IMG/VR virus record: IMGVR_UViG_3300032246_002207
Span: 1 to 22,490 of that record
Source: a virus
Length of the DNA stretch: 22,490 bases
Reading direction: 5' to 3' (one strand)
Shown: one piece after another, positions 20,153 to 22,490 of the stretch
Numbering within the stretch: the stretch's first letter is position 1
Layout: every line of letters starts with the position of its first letter
Notes under the pieces: model-generated
What the model was told of the DNA's origin: nothing
The model's database searches: none
Seen by the model: only the letters and a program-made list of their open reading frames with translations
Program-made: the position numbers and the translations under genes

Positions 20153-21367
20153 ATGAAAAAAGTATTGAGCCTGGGCGAACACTATGTCAGTGATTTTGTC
20201 ACAGAACAACCCGTGGACCGTAAAAAGTATAGTCTGGATCTGTTTGTAGATAAGAAATATGGTACAGCAAGACTAGGCACTGAATTGCCGCCACATGACA
20301 CCATGTGGGGACAGTATTGGTATCGCAGTGGCATCAATGCCAGCATGACCAAAGAACTGCAGGGCATTGTGCGCGAGATTACCGACCGTGTTAAACTCAA
20401 AGACGGTGATGTCTGGTTGGACATTGCCTGCAATGACGGCACCTTGCTCAAGGCAGTGCCCGACAACATTACCAAGATTGGTATTGATCCCTGCGACGAC
20501 ACCTACTATGCAGAAAGCAGCAAGGTAGCCACAGTAGTGCAGGACTACTTTAACAAGGCCAACTTTGACAAGGTAAGCAGCAAGAAGGCCAAGGTGATTA
20601 CCTGCATCGCCATGTTCTATGACCTGGACGATCCCCGCCCCTTTGCCGACGATCTTTTAGAATGTCTGGATGACGACGGTGTCCTGGTGCTGCAGATGAG
20701 CTACACGCCACTGATGTTGGAACAGATGGCCTTTGACAACATCTGTCATGAACACGTCTACTACCACAGCCTAATTAGCATTGGCGACATTTTCTGTGAC
20801 CACGGTTGGAAGATGGTGGATGCCAACTTAAATGAAACCAATGGCGGCAGCATGCGTGTATACCTGCAGAAGCAGACGGCCGTGCCCAATAGCTTTGGTA
20901 GCGAACCTTTCCGTGACACCTGCCAGTTCCGTCTGGATGCTTTGCTTGAAATGGAATTCGCTCGCTATGATCTAACCAATCCCAAGCTATGGAAACAGTT
21001 CCAAGATGCCATTGATGTGCTCAAAGATCAGGTGGTGGGATTCATTCGTGCTGCCCGCGCCGATGGCAAGACAGTCTGGGGCTATGGCGCCAGCACCAAG
21101 GGCAATACATTACTACAAGTATTTGGATTGACCAATCAGGACATAGATGCCATTGCCGAGCGTTCACCCTATAAGTTTGGGCTGAGAACCATTGGCACTG
21201 ATATACCAATCAAGAGCGAAGAAGAAATGCGTGCTGCCAAGCCTGACTATCTGCTGGTACTGCCCTGGCACTTTATCGCTGAGTTTGTTGAACGCGAACA
21301 AGAATTTTTAAACAATGGCGGTGGCTTCATTGTACCCTGCCCACAATTCAAGGTGATTTATAAATGA
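20153..21367 (+). CDS. SAM-dependent sugar C-methyltransferase
   Basis: A 404-residue protein of the class that methylates carbon 3 of 4-keto deoxysugar nucleotides (TylC3/NovU-like). Motif I is LDIACNDGT (89-97), the active-site block is DNICHEHVYYHSL (195-207), and the C-terminal domain carries WGYGASTKGNTLLQ (309-322). Family members usually begin with a CxxC zinc site; this protein starts directly at VLSLGEHYVSDF, the segment after that site, so the first zinc knuckle is missing. The substrate could be the 4-keto sugar made by the RmlB-like enzyme at the other end of the window. ATG 20153 has AAGGAG at 5 nt; GTG 20147 is an alternative. Confidence 0.82.
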   Translation: MKKVLSLGEHYVSDFVTEQPVDRKKYSLDLFVDKKYGTARLGTELPPHDTMWGQYWYRSGINASMTKELQGIVREITDRVKLKDGDVWLDIACNDGTLLKAVPDNITKIGIDPCDDTYYAESSKVATVVQDYFNKANFDKVSSKKAKVITCIAMFYDLDDPRPFADDLLECLDDDGVLVLQMSYTPLMLEQMAFDNICHEHVYYHSLISIGDIFCDHGWKMVDANLNETNGGSMRVYLQKQTAVPNSFGSEPFRDTCQFRLDALLEMEFARYDLTNPKLWKQFQDAIDVLKDQVVGFIRAARADGKTVWGYGASTKGNTLLQVFGLTNQDIDAIAERSPYKFGLRTIGTDIPIKSEEEMRAAKPDYLLVLPWHFIAEFVEREQEFLNNGGGFIVPCPQFKVIYK

Positions 21368-22287
21368 ACATAGTATTTTTTAATCAGTATCACAATGGCG
21401 ATTGCTTTGTAGGCAAGGGCTGGGTTCGCAATATCATGCAGCAGATTCCCGAAGCCAAGTACTACTATGCACATAAGAATTGGAGCACCATTGTCAAGGA
21501 TCTGGGTTGTGAACATCTGCATGTTGATGAGCTAGGTCCAGTCAATAATATGACACGCCTGGCCAATGACGATGAAGGCAACCTCTACATCAATACCTGG
21601 TGTGGTGCCTTTCAGGGTGAGGTATTTGGATTTGGCGAACACAGCAACTATATTCGTCAGCATCGCATCTATGAACTATACTGCCAGATGTTGAGTAAAC
21701 AGCTGGGTCGTCCTATTACACAGACTACCAATCCACATGACTATCTTCCATTCCAGGATTTTAGTGTGCATGATCTGACCAAGGCCGATGCCTTTATTGC
21801 CAGCATCGGCGACCGTAGAATGGTGCTGATGTGCAATGGCAGTGCCATGAGTGGACAGAGCCAGATGGGTGACATGACCAATATCATTGATAGCCTGGCC
21901 AGACAATTTCCCGAAACGGTGTTTGTTGCCACCAACAAAACCAGAGGCAATGGACCCGACAACATCTACTACACGCAGGATATCTTTAACATGGAGTCAG
22001 ACATCAATCAGATTGCCTATCTGAGTCGGCGTGCCAGTTTGATTGTGGGCAAGAATAGCGGACCATTCAGCTATTGCCAGTTCAAAGAAAATTTAATGGA
22101 TCCCAGCAAGACATTCTGGAATTTTAGTACACGGTTGACCGACTGTTTAACTGCTGGTCTGGAGTTCCCCAGCATCAATAAATTCAGCGACCAGACACAT
22201 GACCCCTTGGTCATAGGCATGCTCGGTCGCCATTTAAACAGCACCGATGCCCGCTATAAGACCGGCATGCAACACATAACTGTATAA
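21364..22287 (+). CDS. putative glycosyltransferase-like protein of glycan cluster
   Basis: A 307-residue soluble protein. The opening MNIVFFNQYHNGDCFVGKGW, alternating strands and the late segment RRASLIVGKNSGPFSY suggest a Rossmann-type, GT-B-like fold as in heptosyltransferase or fucosyltransferase relatives. This is a fold-level impression, not a family match. It overlaps the methyltransferase stop (ATGA) and so belongs to the same operon. It may add the modified sugar, but the activity is not established. Confidence 0.5.
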   Translation: MNIVFFNQYHNGDCFVGKGWVRNIMQQIPEAKYYYAHKNWSTIVKDLGCEHLHVDELGPVNNMTRLANDDEGNLYINTWCGAFQGEVFGFGEHSNYIRQHRIYELYCQMLSKQLGRPITQTTNPHDYLPFQDFSVHDLTKADAFIASIGDRRMVLMCNGSAMSGQSQMGDMTNIIDSLARQFPETVFVATNKTRGNGPDNIYYTQDIFNMESDINQIAYLSRRASLIVGKNSGPFSYCQFKENLMDPSKTFWNFSTRLTDCLTAGLEFPSINKFSDQTHDPLVIGMLGRHLNSTDARYKTGMQHITV

Positions 22288-22297
22288 TAGGAAGATC

Positions 22298-22490
22298 ATG
22301 AGACCAACATTCATTGTAACCAGTGCCATTGATACCAACATTGGCGTTTATGCACCAGACATTCGCATTCTGCAGACACATGAGACTGTGAACAGCATTC
22401 AAAAGTATTTCCCCGATGCCCTGCTAATTCTAGTAGAGGGTGGACGCCCTGACTTCATCAAGGCCAAACATCCTAATTTTGAACAGCTAA
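22298..22490 (+). CDS. glycan-cluster protein, N-terminal part (runs off window)
   Basis: The frame opens at ATG 22298, with GGAAG eight bases upstream, and is still open at the window end; 64 residues are visible (MRPTFIVTSAIDTNIGVY..., then PDALLILVEGGRPDF). The beta-alpha-beta start with TSAI resembles phage hypothetical proteins that accompany glycosyltransferases. No function can be assigned from this fragment. Confidence 0.6.
   Translation, partial: MRPTFIVTSAIDTNIGVYAPDIRILQTHETVNSIQKYFPDALLILVEGGRPDFIKAKHPNFEQL

Noticed and set aside
22283-22288. TATAAT at the end of the 21364 gene
   Set aside because: No -35-like sequence at the right distance, and the TAA is the stop codon of that gene.

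Overview
The window reads as part of a large lytic, T4-type myovirus infecting a bacterium. The main evidence is a set of T4-superfamily replication and repair genes on one strand: a T4-type RNase H/5'-exonuclease (10258-11160), a DsbA-like DNA-binding protein (13760-14095), a gp30-type ATP-dependent DNA ligase (14489-15823), dCMP deaminase (1128-1547), a UvsE-type UV endonuclease (16691-17704) and PhoH (18083-18841). These sit among GIY-YIG and HNH nucleases and many very small genes. Every gene I accept is on the plus strand, packed with ATGA/TAATG overlaps, with almost no intergenic DNA. No tRNA, rRNA, CRISPR array or integrase was seen. The promoters look like near-consensus bacterial sigma-70 sites, which fits a proteobacterial host, but the host cannot be named from the sequence alone.

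Layout. (1) 1-953: the end of a dTDP-glucose 4,6-dehydratase-type gene and an RmlC-like 3,5-epimerase, i.e. nucleotide-sugar synthesis. (2) 953-3237: two small zinc-ribbon proteins around dCMP deaminase, a GIY-YIG nuclease whose ribosome binding site lies in a hairpin, and a multi-pass membrane protein with a coiled coil. (3) 3201-3738: a regulatory patch in which a second GIY-YIG gene sits between two nearly identical promoters. (4) 3738-7321: a run of small phage proteins, mostly of unknown function, including an HNH protein and a 357-residue conserved protein. (5) 7318-10212: an SGNH-like hydrolase, an AAA+ ATPase and a HAD phosphatase. (6) 10258-14496: RNase H, a DUF6433-like protein, then a region of single-gene cassettes, several with their own promoter, including an exported repeat protein, and then DsbA. 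(7) 14489-17973: DNA ligase, two tandem paralogues (the first broken by an in-frame TAA), the UV endonuclease and an FmdB-type zinc ribbon, with two candidate T4-type late promoters. (8) 17974-18841: a strong intrinsic terminator and phoH. (9) 18857-22490: a surface-glycan cluster with a glycosyltransferase, a DUF6165-like protein, a sugar C-methyltransferase, a possible second glycosyltransferase and the start of another gene.

Together the replication and repair genes process Okazaki fragments (RNase H plus ligase), supply dUMP (dCMP deaminase) and excise UV lesions. The genes at both ends could make and attach a deoxy or branched-chain sugar. The most unusual features are the recurring promoter/stem-loop modules that bound single-gene cassettes. 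They recall the promoter-early stem-loop (PeSL) cassettes described in T4-type phages. Several promoters would start transcription exactly at, or within two bases of, an ATG.
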